Assembly: GCF_000365305.1 (NCBI RefSeq)
Contig: NZ_CM001841.1
Coordinates: 2,823,120-2,887,119 of the forward strand
Direction: 5' to 3'
DNA: 64,000 nucleotides
Origin: Dickeya dianthicola NCPPB 453
GTDB taxonomy: Bacteria; Pseudomonadota; Gammaproteobacteria; Enterobacterales; Enterobacteriaceae
The notes under the pieces are model-generated. The model ran no database searches. It was not told the origin of the DNA and saw nothing but the letters and a program-made list of their open reading frames with translations. This document shows, piece after piece, positions 1 through 7,841 of the stretch (position 1 is the stretch's first letter; the number at the start of each line of letters is the position of its first letter). The translations under genes and the position numbers were made by a program.

Positions 1-399
1 TTGTTTTTATCTGTGATCGATCTACCGAGTTAACAAAATAGCGCTTTACCAGATAACATCGTGACGACAGCTGTTCGCGGATAAAGAGAATCCATCCGTT
101 AAAAACGAGAAATATCAACTTTCCTTTATATGACAATTTGTTCCATACATTGTATTTAGCATTGCCTGCCTCAGTATACCATTGCCACATTATCAAAATA
201 TTAAACAACACGTTGATATTAGAATAAAAAAAGACGAGTCTTGCTATTAATCACTCAGCTTATACTTTCTTGCGAAACGCAAATAAAAATCGCTTTTTTA
301 TTGCCATTAATGTTCACTTAATCTAAATAAATTAAATATATCGCTGTAAGATAATTATACTTTTTACTCTATCTTCATTTTTTGGCGGAGCATTCCAAC
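1..399. other. AT-rich upstream region, no gene seen
   Basis: This AT-rich stretch lies upstream of the first chemoreceptor gene. I see no convincing coding frame in it. Its only recognisable element is the sigma-28-like promoter at 284-310. The real start of the receptor (400) is preceded by a GGCGGAG ribosome-binding site at 384-390. Confidence 0.6.
284..310 (+). promoter_or_regulatory. Putative sigma-28 (FliA) promoter of the first chemoreceptor gene
   Basis: TAAA at 284-287 is followed by exactly 15 bases and then GCCATTAA at 303-310. The FliA consensus is TAAA-N15-GCCGATAA, so the -35 is perfect, the spacing is exact and the -10 matches 6 of 8. It would give a leader of about 80-90 nt. 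The divergent -10 keeps this tentative, but a class III promoter is expected for a chemoreceptor gene. Confidence 0.5.
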
Positions 400-2004
400 A
401 TGACCATTGTGAAAAAATTAGCTATCGCAATCAGTATTTTTTCCCTGGCGCTGATTAGCGTAGGTGGTTTTGGTCTTCACTCACTTAGCCAGTCAAAAGA
501 TCGTCTGGAATATGTGATGACTAACACATTACCCAGCCTTGATAATTTGGTGAAATCGAATAATGCATTAAACGATGCACGTAGCGATCTGGCGCTTATT
601 TTTCTTACCCGGGAAGAGCAACAGCGCAATACCTTAAAACGCGCACTTGATGACTCGCTGGCCAGTGTTGAAAAACTGAATGCCATATATAAAAAAGACC
701 TGATCTCTGACGACAAAGATATACAGTTGGCTAATGATAATCTGCAATATCTGAGCGACTTCCGTGCCGCTAAAGATAAGCTGTTTCAGCAGTCCCAAAC
801 CGATACTCAGGCCGCAGAGAAGGCCTTTGCCTCTCAGGGCTATGTCACGCTGGCTCAGGAGAAACTGGTAAAAGGCTTTCAGGATCAGTACAACTACAAC
901 GTAGGTCTGGCTGGCGGGCTGCAGGAACAAAATACCACCAGCTTCAAACAGGCTTTCTTCGGGCTGGTCGGGTTGATTGTGGTCGCCCTGCTCGCCGCCG
1001 GCACCTTGTCTACGGTGATTATCAGTTATGTGCGCACCAGCCTGAACGCCCTGCGCCAGACGCTGATCGCTGTCAGTGAAAATCTGGATTTGACCCTGCA
1101 AGCCGATACCAGAAAGAATGACGAGATAGGTCAAACCTCCAGCGCCTTTAACAACCTGATTCAGCGATTCTCCACCGTTTTGGCTGACGTACGTTCCGCC
1201 AGTGAAAGCGTTTCGACGGCATCCGGCGAAATCGCCGCCGCCAATGAAGACCTCTCGTCCAGAACGGAAGAACAAGCCTCCTCGCTGGCGCAGACCGCCG
1301 CCAGCATGCATGAAATTTCATCCACCATCGAAAGCAATGTCGACAACACCGCACAGGCCAATCGGCTGGGTCAGCAAGCGAGCGTCGCGGTCCAGCATGG
1401 CGATGAAGCGGTGCAGCGAATGATGCATGCAATGGAAGAGATAGCCCACGGGTCCGCGAAAGTAGCCGATATCACTAACCTGATTGAGGGTATCGCCTTC
1501 CAGACCAATATTCTGGCGCTGAATGCCGCCGTAGAAGCCGCCCGGGCGGGTGAGCATGGCCGTGGTTTCGCGGTAGTCGCCGGCGAGGTCCGCACGCTGT
1601 CCCAGCGTTCCTCATCCGCCGCCAAAGAGATCAAGACTCTGATCGACAGCGCGATCGCCGCCGTACAGCACGGTGCGGTGCAGGCTGATGAAGTGCGTGA
1701 TGCCATCAGCAACGTGAAAGGCGTGATTCAGAACGTCTCCAGCTTGGTCAATGAAGTGTCGCTGGCATCAGAAGAACAAAGCCGCGGCATCGCCCAGATT
1801 AACACCGCAATCAACCAGATGGAGGCGGTTACGCAGCAGAACGCCGCGATGGTGGAACAAGCCTCATCAGCAGCAGATTCACTCAACGAGCAGGCAACTA
1901 AATTGCGCCAGTCGGTGGAGACGTTCAAACTGCAGGGGAACGCCCATTTTATCGATATGCATAGCATGAACGACATACACCCCTTGCGCCTTGGCAATCA
2001 CTGA
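400..2004 (+). CDS. Methyl-accepting chemotaxis protein, 4HB-type sensor, no NWETF tail
   Basis: Transmembrane chemoreceptor of 534 aa. An N-terminal membrane helix (about residues 7-28) leads into a roughly 160-residue helical periplasmic domain of the four-helix-bundle type, then a second membrane segment (about 190-215), a HAMP domain and a long cytoplasmic signalling coiled coil. The conserved hairpin tip that binds CheA and CheW is present ([20 protein letters not shown]). The start at 400 is chosen over an in-frame TTG at 382 because GGCGGAG lies 9 bases upstream and the membrane helix then begins at the N-terminus. Unlike the two other receptors in this window it lacks a C-terminal NWETF-type pentapeptide, so it should depend on other receptors to recruit CheR and CheB. 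The ligand cannot be told from sequence. It is followed by an IS-disrupted terminator. Confidence 0.9.
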   Translation: MTIVKKLAIAISIFSLALISVGGFGLHSLSQSKDRLEYVMTNTLPSLDNLVKSNNALNDARSDLALIFLTREEQQRNTLKRALDDSLASVEKLNAIYKKDLISDDKDIQLANDNLQYLSDFRAAKDKLFQQSQTDTQAAEKAFASQGYVTLAQEKLVKGFQDQYNYNVGLAGGLQEQNTTSFKQAFFGLVGLIVVALLAAGTLSTVIISYVRTSLNALRQTLIAVSENLDLTLQADTRKNDEIGQTSSAFNNLIQRFSTVLADVRSASESVSTASGEIAAANEDLSSRTEEQASSLAQTAASMHEISSTIESNVDNTAQANRLGQQASVAVQHGDEAVQRMMHAMEEIAHGSAKVADITNLIEGIAFQTNILALNAAVEAARAGEHGRGFAVVAGEVRTLSQRSSSAAKEIKTLIDSAIAAVQHGAVQADEVRDAISNVKGVIQNVSSLVNEVSLASEEQSRGIAQINTAINQMEAVTQQNAAMVEQASSAADSLNEQATKLRQSVETFKLQGNAHFIDMHSMNDIHPLRLGNH

Positions 2005-2032
2005 TTGACCTGGCGTTACAGTAAAAAAAGGG

Positions 2033-2044
2033 CTGCTCACGCTG
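2033..2044 (+). repeat. Left target-site duplication of the IS element
   Basis: CTGCTCACGCTG matches the right copy CTGCTCACGCAG (3267-3278) at 11 of 12 positions. The hairpin symmetry of the ancestral terminator shows that the right copy is the original sequence and the left copy carries one change. Twelve bases fits the 10-13 bp duplications made by IS4-family elements. Confidence 0.7.
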
Positions 2045-3266
2045 TAATGCCGATCAGTTAAGGATCAGTTGACCGACCCAGAGGTTGTGTAAGAATCCGG
2101 AAATGTTTACCCGTTTCCGGATTTTTTATGCACATTGGACAGGCTCTTGACCTCGTTTCCCGCTACGATTCACTACGTAATCCGATGACGTCTCTGGGCG
2201 ATTTTCTTGACCCGGAACTGATTTCCCGCTGTCTTGCCGAATCCGGCACCGTCACCCTGCGTAAACGTCGTCTCCCACTGGAAATGATGGTCTGGTGTAT
2301 CGTTGGCATGGCGCTGGAGCGTAAAGAACCCCTGCATCACATTGTTAACCGTCTCGATATCATGTTGCCCGGCAACCGTCCTTTCGTCGCCCCCAGCGCG
2401 GTTATCCAGGCCCGCTAACGGCTGAGCAGCGAGGCCGTCCGACGTGTTTTCACGCAGACCGCGCAGCTGTGACACCGTGCCACACCCCATCCCCACTGGT
2501 GCGGCCTGACCTTGCTGGCGGTGGATGGGGTGGTCTGGCGCACGCCGGATACGCCGGAGAACGAGGCGGCCTTCCCGCGTCAGACCTATGCCGGGCAGCC
2601 CGGGCTCTACCCTCAGGTCAAAATGGTCTGTCAGATGGAGCTGACCAGCCATTTGTTAACCGCGGCGGCGTTCGGCACCATGAAAGAGAGTGAATACACG
2701 CTGGCAGAGCGCCTGATAGCGCAGACCGGCGACAACACGCTGACGCTGTTCGATAAAGGTTATTACTCACTGGGTCTGCTGAACGCCTGGCATCAGGCGG
2801 GAGAGCATCGGCACTGGATGATCCCGTTGAAAAAGGGCGCACAGTACGACGCGGTCAGAAAGCTGGGCAAAGGCGACCATCTGGTGACGTTGAAAACCAG
2901 CCCGCAGGCGCAGAAAAAATGGCCGGCGTTGGGAGATGAGATGACGGCCCGGCTGCTGACGGTCACGCGGAAAGGAAAAGTGTTTTATCTGCTGACGTCG
3001 ATGACGGATGCGATGCGTTATCCCGGCGGGGAGATGGCCGACCTGTACAGCCATCGCTGGGAAATCGAGCTGGGTTACCGGCCGAACCCGCTGAGCTTCG
3101 GCGGGCCGGATCCCGGAGCTGATGCGTGATCTGGAGAGTCTGGCACAGTTGGTGAAACTCCCCGCAAGGAGAGAAAGGGCCTTCCCGCGAGTGGTGAAGG
3201 AAAGGCCGCATAAATACGGAAAAGCACATAAAAAAAGCCAGTCAGTGGCTTAACTGACTGGCATTA
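2045..3266 (+). mobile_element. Decayed IS4-family insertion sequence
   Basis: The element is 1222 bp, bounded by imperfect terminal inverted repeats. The left end reads TAATGCCGATCAGTTAAG and the reverse complement of the right end reads TAATGCCAGTCAGTTAAG. It is flanked by a 12-bp target duplication and carries one degraded transposase gene. Active relatives are around 1.4-1.5 kb; the shortfall is explained by deletion inside the transposase C-terminal region. It is almost certainly immobile on its own but could be moved in trans by an intact sibling, since both ends look present. Confidence 0.8.
2128..3253 (+). pseudogene. IS4-family DDE transposase, disrupted
   Basis: The N-terminal part (2128-2418) ends at an in-frame TAA (2416-2418). 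The same frame continues, meets a TGA at 2470-2472 where the family normally has Trp, and then stays open to about 3080. DDE landmarks survive: the first Asp in LLAVDGVVW, the second Asp in LFDKGYYS, and the Y-x2-R-x3-E signature in [12 protein letters not shown]. After GYR the sequence jumps in another frame to [17 protein letters not shown] and runs to the natural C-terminus at 3253, so roughly 80-90 family residues are deleted with a frameshift. Two nonsense codons plus a deletion make it non-functional. Confidence 0.85.
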
Positions 3267-3278
3267 CTGCTCACGCAG
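3267..3278 (+). repeat. Right target-site duplication of the IS element
   Basis: CTGCTCACGCAG sits directly after the right inverted repeat. It contains the loop and part of both arms of the interrupted terminator, showing that the insertion point was the hairpin itself. Confidence 0.7.
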
Positions 3279-3307
3279 CCCTTTTCGCTTTCACGTTACC
3301 CCATGAA

Positions 3308-4096
3308 TCAGGAATACGCCACCAGCGTACGTTGGCACAGCTCGGAGCGGACGCAGTCCTCCTTGCCAAAGGTGACAATGCCTACCATGCCATCTTCCGT
3401 AAACCGCTCCAGCGCGTCGCGCAGGCCCGATTTCACGCCCACAGGCAAATCACACTGCGTAATATCGCCATTGACAATCACCGTGACATTCTCGCCTAGA
3501 CGCGTCAGGAACATCTTCATCTGACTGACGGTCACGTTCTGCGCCTCGTCCAGAATCACCACTGCATTTTCGAACGTCCGCCCGCGCATATAGGCGAATG
3601 GCGAGATCTCCACCTTGGCGATTTCCGGCCGCAGGCAGTACTGCAGGAAAGAAGAGCCAAGCCGACGTTGCAACACGTCATACACTGGCCGAAAATAAGG
3701 CGCAAATTTCTCCGCGATGTCGCCCGGCAGGAAGCCGAGATCTTCCTCCGCCTGCAATACCGGCCGCGTAACAATAATACGTTCAACCTCTTTATGAAGC
3801 AGTGCTTCGGCCGCTTTGGCCGCACTGAGAAACGTTTTGCCACAACCCGCCTCACCGGTGGCAAAGATCAACTGTTTATTTTCTATTGCAGACAAGTAGT
3901 GTTCCTGAGCTGGGGTTCGAGCCTCAATCATTGAGGCGTCGCGGCTCTCACGCGCCATACCGATAGCTTCAATGCCGCCCAACTGAACCAGAGAAGTGAC
4001 CGAATCTTCTTCACGCTGACGATGACTGCGCGATTCACGTCTGATAACACGTTTGGCTTCACGACGCGCTTTGATCACTGCTTTTTGTCTTCCCAT
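3308..4096 (-). CDS. phoH: PhoH-family ATP-binding protein
   Basis: Cytoplasmic P-loop protein of 262 aa, near-identical in layout to enterobacterial PhoH. The Walker A motif GEAGCGKT lies near residue 83 and the Walker B-like DEAQ motif around residue 180, together with other conserved PhoH segments such as RPVLQAEEDLGFLPGD. The family binds ATP and resembles a helicase core; E. coli phoH is induced by phosphate starvation through PhoB, but its cellular role is not settled. The start at 4096 has AAGGTG about 6 bases upstream. A Pho-box-like sequence lies far upstream (4513-4530). It is convergent with the chemoreceptor gene and originally shared its terminator. Confidence 0.93.
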   Translation of the reverse strand: MGRQKAVIKARREAKRVIRRESRSHRQREEDSVTSLVQLGGIEAIGMARESRDASMIEARTPAQEHYLSAIENKQLIFATGEAGCGKTFLSAAKAAEALLHKEVERIIVTRPVLQAEEDLGFLPGDIAEKFAPYFRPVYDVLQRRLGSSFLQYCLRPEIAKVEISPFAYMRGRTFENAVVILDEAQNVTVSQMKMFLTRLGENVTVIVNGDITQCDLPVGVKSGLRDALERFTEDGMVGIVTFGKEDCVRSELCQRTLVAYS

Positions 4097-4512
4097 AGTG
4101 GCACCTTACAGTTTGTTTCACTGACCGTACGACCCAGGGTCGACGGTGTTTTGTTCACAAATGAGGTTTGGCTTCCTTACTAAGCCGTAACGCAGGTGGA
4201 ATGAGAAAAGCCGACGCGAAGTGAGCCCTGCCACCTCTACTGGCATGACGGCACATTCGGCATCGGCGTTGAAGAATGGAACGGGAATCACTCGATGAAC
4301 CAGATCGCAAAAAACAGGGGACAGTGAGAAAATAAGGCGGGAGAGAAGTCCTCCGCATTGATGAAGCGGTAAATACAGGCGAATTTGCTGACTATTCCGT
4401 CCAGGGAAGGACTCTACCATTCGCGCTCCTCACTGTGACAATGACTATTCGGGTGAATAATGATTGACCATATCAGGCACCCAACATCTGAGAACAGAAT
4501 TACCGCCCACAG

Positions 4513-4530
4513 ATGTCATTAAGATGACAG
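4513..4530 (-). promoter_or_regulatory. Pho-box-like sequence, possible PhoB site for phoH
   Basis: Read leftward it gives CTGTCATCTTAATGACAT: one perfect 7-base PhoB half-site (CTGTCAT) and, at the correct 11-base interval, a 5-of-7 copy (ATGACAT). E. coli phoH is a known Pho-regulon member. It lies 417 bp upstream of the phoH start, farther than usual, so it needs a long leader or is coincidental. Confidence 0.35.
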
Positions 4531-4597
4531 TGCTATATTTTGCCCCAGCCTGGCAAGTATTTTCACATCATCATAACATAAAGCTATGAGCTGGATG

Positions 4598-4619
4598 TCC
4601 TCCGCCAGCCAGCGGAGGA
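4598..4619 (-). terminator. Hairpin downstream of fliZ
   Basis: TCCTCCGC, a six-base loop CAGCCA, and GCGGAGGA form a perfect 8-bp GC-rich stem starting about 10 bases after the fliZ stop. No strong U-tract follows on the transcribed strand, so it may be a weak terminator or a 3'-end stabiliser of the fliA-fliZ message. Confidence 0.45.
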
Positions 4620-4628
4620 ACGCGAAGG

Positions 4629-5141
4629 TTAGTAATGTTTATGCCAATGCAGATATTGATCGTACTTCCGCAGGGCGCTGCGATATGTATTCTGCTCGAT
4701 ATCAGGCAAATAATCGCAAACACGCTGCTGAATATTGCCATCCGAGGAGAAACTTTCCTGCGGGTAATTCTTCGCCAGCAGCAATTCATCCAGACGCCGC
4801 AAACGAATGACATATTCCCTCATCGTGCTGTGACGCACCTCAGTCTGCTCGATCAGATACTGCGTAAACGCTTTGATATCAAAATAATTAGCGTGTGTAT
4901 TGCAGGAAACTTCGCTGCAAAAACGACATAAGGGGATGAGTTCTTCCTGCACAGATTCCCAGATAGTGTTGTCAATCAGCCGATCCATCATGGCTATCGA
5001 CCTTTTATTGATGAGCTGATCGCGAAATACCAGCGAAACACGATCCAGTTCCTTGGCACAATTAGCGCAGTGTGTTTGCCTGTGTTTGAAATCTTTCAAA
5101 TAACGGCTCAGAAGCTGCTTCTTCCTGGTTGCTTGAGGCAT
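4629..5141 (-). CDS. fliZ: Flagellar regulator FliZ
   Basis: DNA-binding regulator of 170 aa, encoded directly after fliA as in E. coli and Salmonella. The family signature SRYLKDFKHRQTHCANC sits at the N-terminus and the phage-integrase-like helical core is visible (TMREYVIRLRRLDEL, YRSALRKYDQYLHW). In E. coli FliZ represses sigma-S-dependent genes, and in Salmonella it raises FlhDC activity, favouring motility over sessile life. The gap to fliA is 54 bp with no terminator, so fliA-fliZ are probably co-transcribed. The protein is slightly shorter than E. coli FliZ (183 aa), ending soon after the last conserved helix. Confidence 0.92.
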   Translation of the reverse strand: MPQATRKKQLLSRYLKDFKHRQTHCANCAKELDRVSLVFRDQLINKRSIAMMDRLIDNTIWESVQEELIPLCRFCSEVSCNTHANYFDIKAFTQYLIEQTEVRHSTMREYVIRLRRLDELLLAKNYPQESFSSDGNIQQRVCDYLPDIEQNTYRSALRKYDQYLHWHKHY

Positions 5142-5195
5142 GAGTCCATTCCTGATAGTAGTGTGGGTACAACTACATATCTGCGCGCTCCAAAA

Positions 5196-5918
5196 TTAAA
5201 CGTCACTCATTAATTTCGCACGCAGACGCTTTATCGCCTGGCTATGCAACTGACTAACGCGCGACTCTCCAACCTCCAGAACCGCCCCAATCTCCTTTAG
5301 GTTCAGTTCTTCCTGGTAATAGAGGGTCAACACCATTTTCTCTCGCTCTGGTAGGTTATCAATCGCGTCCATCACTCGCTGGCGTAAATTCACGTCCATC
5401 AGTTGATTTAACGGATTGGCTTCCTCATTTCCTTCCAGTAACGCCTCAGCGCTATCCCCATGCTCTTCTCGCCATTCATCGTAAGAAAACAACTGGCTAT
5501 TGTTGGTATCCAGAAGAATCTGGCGATACTCCTCCAGCGAGATATTCAGGGTCTGGGCCACTTCCTGTTCGGTAGGAGCCCGGCCGAGTGACTGTTCAGC
5601 CTGCTGCATTGCCTGCGCCACTTCCCGAGCGTTACGCCTGACACTGCGTGGCGCCCAGTCCCGGCTGCGCAGCTCATCCAGCATCGCGCCACGAATACGT
5701 TGCACGGCATAGGTGGTGAATGCCGTGCCCTGCAACGAATCATAACGCTCTACGGCACTGAGCAGCCCGATCCCCCCCGCTTGCAGAAGATCATCGAGCT
5801 CGACGCTTGCCGGAAGACGAACCTGTAAGCGTAAGGCTTCATGGCGCACCAAGGGAACATAGCGCTTCCATAATGAATTTTTATCCATTGTGCCTTCAGC
5901 GGTATACAGTTCGCTCAC
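5196..5918 (-). CDS. fliA: RNA polymerase sigma factor FliA (sigma-28)
   Basis: The flagellar class III sigma factor, 240 aa (E. coli 239). Region 2 carries LVRHEALRLQVRLPASVELDDLLQ and the -10 recognition helix AFTTYAVQRIRGAMLDELR. Region 3 is RSVRRNAREVAQAM, and region 4 ends in the helix-turn-helix EIGAVLEVGESRVSQLHSQA. The start at 5918 is GTG, as in E. coli, where the N-terminus also reads (V)NSLYTAEG. It directs transcription from TAAA-N15-GCCGATAA promoters and is held inactive by FlgM (gene at 43761) until the hook is complete. Several matching promoters occur in this window. Confidence 0.97.
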   Translation of the reverse strand: MSELYTAEGTMDKNSLWKRYVPLVRHEALRLQVRLPASVELDDLLQAGGIGLLSAVERYDSLQGTAFTTYAVQRIRGAMLDELRSRDWAPRSVRRNAREVAQAMQQAEQSLGRAPTEQEVAQTLNISLEEYRQILLDTNNSQLFSYDEWREEHGDSAEALLEGNEEANPLNQLMDVNLRQRVMDAIDNLPEREKMVLTLYYQEELNLKEIGAVLEVGESRVSQLHSQAIKRLRAKLMSDV

Positions 5919-6246
5919 AGTGATAAATACCTATAAAATTAAGGTGCTCAGTAACATTATGCGTTTAGCATACTATGGCAATCGGCAGAATAGGTGCAGA
6001 AAAAAGGCTTTTTTCAGATATGCAGCCAGATTCCCATTTCTGAATATTGTAGCCGCTATAGCGTAAGGTGGGTACCTTCCCCAGTGGAGTAAGTCATTTT
6101 TTGTGATGTACAGTTATTGACTGATAATGCAAGAAACTATTAATACAATAATAGTCATGATAGCAGAAGAGAAATCAGGTTGCCTGCAGATGCATACGGT
6201 GATAAGCCATCATTAGCGGATAATCACCGTAATAAAATATGATTGA
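5919..6246. promoter_or_regulatory. fliA upstream region, possible weak sigma-28 -10 element
   Basis: No gene is seen here. GCCGATTG can be read leftward at 5979-5986, about 60 bases before the fliA start, but the matching -35 position reads TTTT rather than TAAA, so a class III promoter is only weakly supported. A 10-bp palindrome CGCTATAGCG occurs near 6055. A class II FlhDC promoter is expected, but I cannot place it with confidence. Confidence 0.3.
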
Positions 6247-6280
6247 GGAATAAGGCACCATCCCACTGGTGCCTTATTCC
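6247..6280 (-). terminator. Strong hairpin ending the modification island
   Basis: GGAATAAGGCACCA, a six-base loop, and TGGTGCCTTATTCC give a perfect 14-bp stem 30 bases beyond the last stop codon of the island. The sequence after it on the leftward strand is A/T-rich. It insulates the island from the fliA upstream region. Confidence 0.7.
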
Positions 6281-6305
6281 ATTGCTCAATATTCCATTGC
6301 TCAAC
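6276..6305 (+). repeat. 15-bp tandem repeat, two copies
   Basis: ATTCCATTGCTCAAT (6276-6290) is followed directly by ATTCCATTGCTCAAC (6291-6305). It sits between the last island stop codon and the terminator hairpin and overlaps the hairpin's distal arm. It is probably a small slippage duplication. Confidence 0.75.
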
Positions 6306-6310
6306 CGATT

Positions 6311-7738
6311 TTAGCTATTAAGCTTATTGCCATATTTTTCAACAAGATAATCTTTATATTCCGAATAGCGGTTTTGCGCATCCTTGATAGTCGTCACCAC
6401 CCAGGCGAATGAGCTTTCTCTGTGATTGACGTCACAGACAAAAGACGCATCAATCCGCGCAATATGGGTCGATTTATCCACCCCATCCAGAACAGCAGAC
6501 AATGCAACCTGATCCAAAAACCAGACAGCATTATTTTTCATCAAATTATTCCATATAAACAAAGCAACTTTTTTGATGAATCGTCTGGATTCCTCGCTAC
6601 CGCTAAGATAGACAAATCCGGCAATGGCTTTTTCCCAAAATGGCGAGTTTTCGCTTTTCGTCAAAGTAATATCCGCTGACGCAACGGTATGCTCGACAAA
6701 TTGCCAGCCATTCTTCATCAGGCAATCCGCATCGACAATAATCAGCGGCCCCTTGACAATAGGTAACAGATAATTAGCCGCCACAAACCGTCTGCAGGCA
6801 TAATGCACATTAATACCGAGTACATCAGCAACCGCTTCAGTCGTACAGGAAATATTCAGTTCAGGAAACTGCGCACGTTTCGCGTTGATATCATCAGCCG
6901 TCATCTCGTCAATATTATAGACGTGAAGGTGTACATTGAATTTTTCACGGTTGGTTTCATACAGTGAATAAATCAGATGCACGGCATGCTGATGATAATA
7001 GTTAACATCACACGCGATAAGCATGGTGGGTTTATCATTATCATGATCTCTTTTATGTAACCATTGATAATGTTCATAACTGATGTTTTCTTTTTTCGAT
7101 ACCAGCGAGCTGAAATCAATATATGAATCAGGATAACCACCACTCTTGAATATGGTCGAGACCACCATCAGCAAAGTCAGCGGGTCTTCACCAATAAGAT
7201 AGGAGTTGGCGGTCATTCTTTTGACAAGCAACAACGCATACTCGTAATCGTCTTCCAGAAGACAGGTGAGCAGCAGAATCTTAAAAATAACAGGCACATC
7301 CTGCAAAGCGTCCAGATTGTTCTCGATCAGAGCGACGGCATGTTCTATCGCACCAATCCGGAACAGCAGCTGGATAGAGGCAACCAGATATTCAAGATTC
7401 GGCGCCAACGCTAATGCGTCGCCAAGGTAACTGACAACACTGTCAATATACTCGGCCGGCATATGTACCTGCTGACCGCTCCATTTTTCATCCAGCGCCA
7501 GATTAGACAGGACAATCGCATTCAGCAGCAATTTCAGTGCGCGATCCTGTGCCTCCGGCAAATTGCTCTGGCTGGCGGCCAGATTTTTGTTCAGGGTATA
7601 AATATCGCAACTTCTATTGACAATAACATCAACGACAATCTCTTTCGGCAGGTCGCCGATACCACCAATCATTAACTCCCGGCTGAACACATCCCGATAA
7701 TATTGATGTGTCGATTTTACATGCGTGTAATCCGCCAT
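6311..7738 (-). CDS. GT8-like glycosyltransferase with helical N-terminal half
   Basis: 475-aa protein. The N-terminal half (about 1-235) is alpha-helical and Leu-rich, suggestive of TPR-like repeats. The C-terminal half looks like a GT-A-fold glycosyltransferase: a strand start TMLIACDVNYYHQHAVHLIYS, a probable metal/nucleotide-sugar motif VDADC near residue 335, and WFLDQVALSAVL further on, resembling GT8-like families. The ATG at 7738 is preferred to an upstream TTG (7744) because GAAGG lies 6 bases upstream. It is the last gene of the island and the hairpin at 6247-6280 follows. It may transfer or extend the flagellin glycan. The exact family and sugar donor cannot be told by eye. Confidence 0.65.
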   Translation of the reverse strand: MADYTHVKSTHQYYRDVFSRELMIGGIGDLPKEIVVDVIVNRSCDIYTLNKNLAASQSNLPEAQDRALKLLLNAIVLSNLALDEKWSGQQVHMPAEYIDSVVSYLGDALALAPNLEYLVASIQLLFRIGAIEHAVALIENNLDALQDVPVIFKILLLTCLLEDDYEYALLLVKRMTANSYLIGEDPLTLLMVVSTIFKSGGYPDSYIDFSSLVSKKENISYEHYQWLHKRDHDNDKPTMLIACDVNYYHQHAVHLIYSLYETNREKFNVHLHVYNIDEMTADDINAKRAQFPELNISCTTEAVADVLGINVHYACRRFVAANYLLPIVKGPLIIVDADCLMKNGWQFVEHTVASADITLTKSENSPFWEKAIAGFVYLSGSEESRRFIKKVALFIWNNLMKNNAVWFLDQVALSAVLDGVDKSTHIARIDASFVCDVNHRESSFAWVVTTIKDAQNRYSEYKDYLVEKYGNKLNS

Positions 7739-7841
7739 AAACAACCTTCAATTCATTGTATTTACTGTTACGGCAACATGATCAGACATACTACAGAATG
7801 TCTTTCCGGGTGTTCGACATAACCACCCGGAAAATGACTTA

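Larger units (their letters stand above)
2023..3284. terminator. Bidirectional intrinsic terminator split by an IS4-family insertion
   Basis: Removing the IS and one copy of its target duplication leaves A-tract, GGGCTGC, TCAC, GCAGCCC, TTTT. That is a perfect 7-bp stem with a 4-base loop and U-tracts for both strands. The left arm is at 2023-2036 and the right arm at 3275-3284. It sat between the convergent chemoreceptor and phoH genes and would have ended both. The element now separates the arms by about 1.2 kb, so the original hairpin cannot form. Confidence 0.75.
4097..4628. other. Intergenic region upstream of phoH and downstream of fliZ
   Basis: About 530 bases without a convincing gene. 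A leftward frame of about 100 codons exists around 4118-4420 but has no recognisable motif and looks like chance. The region contains a hairpin immediately after fliZ (4598-4619) and a Pho-box-like sequence (4513-4530). The phoH promoter should be here. Confidence 0.5.

Noticed and set aside
4118..4420. A 100-codon leftward frame upstream of phoH
   Set aside because: No recognisable motif, no clear ribosome-binding site, and another frame of similar length overlaps it.
6276..6305. Short tandem repeats as a possible CRISPR array
   Set aside because: Only two direct copies without spacers; the same holds for the 17-bp pair at 63338. No CRISPR array or cas gene is visible in the window.
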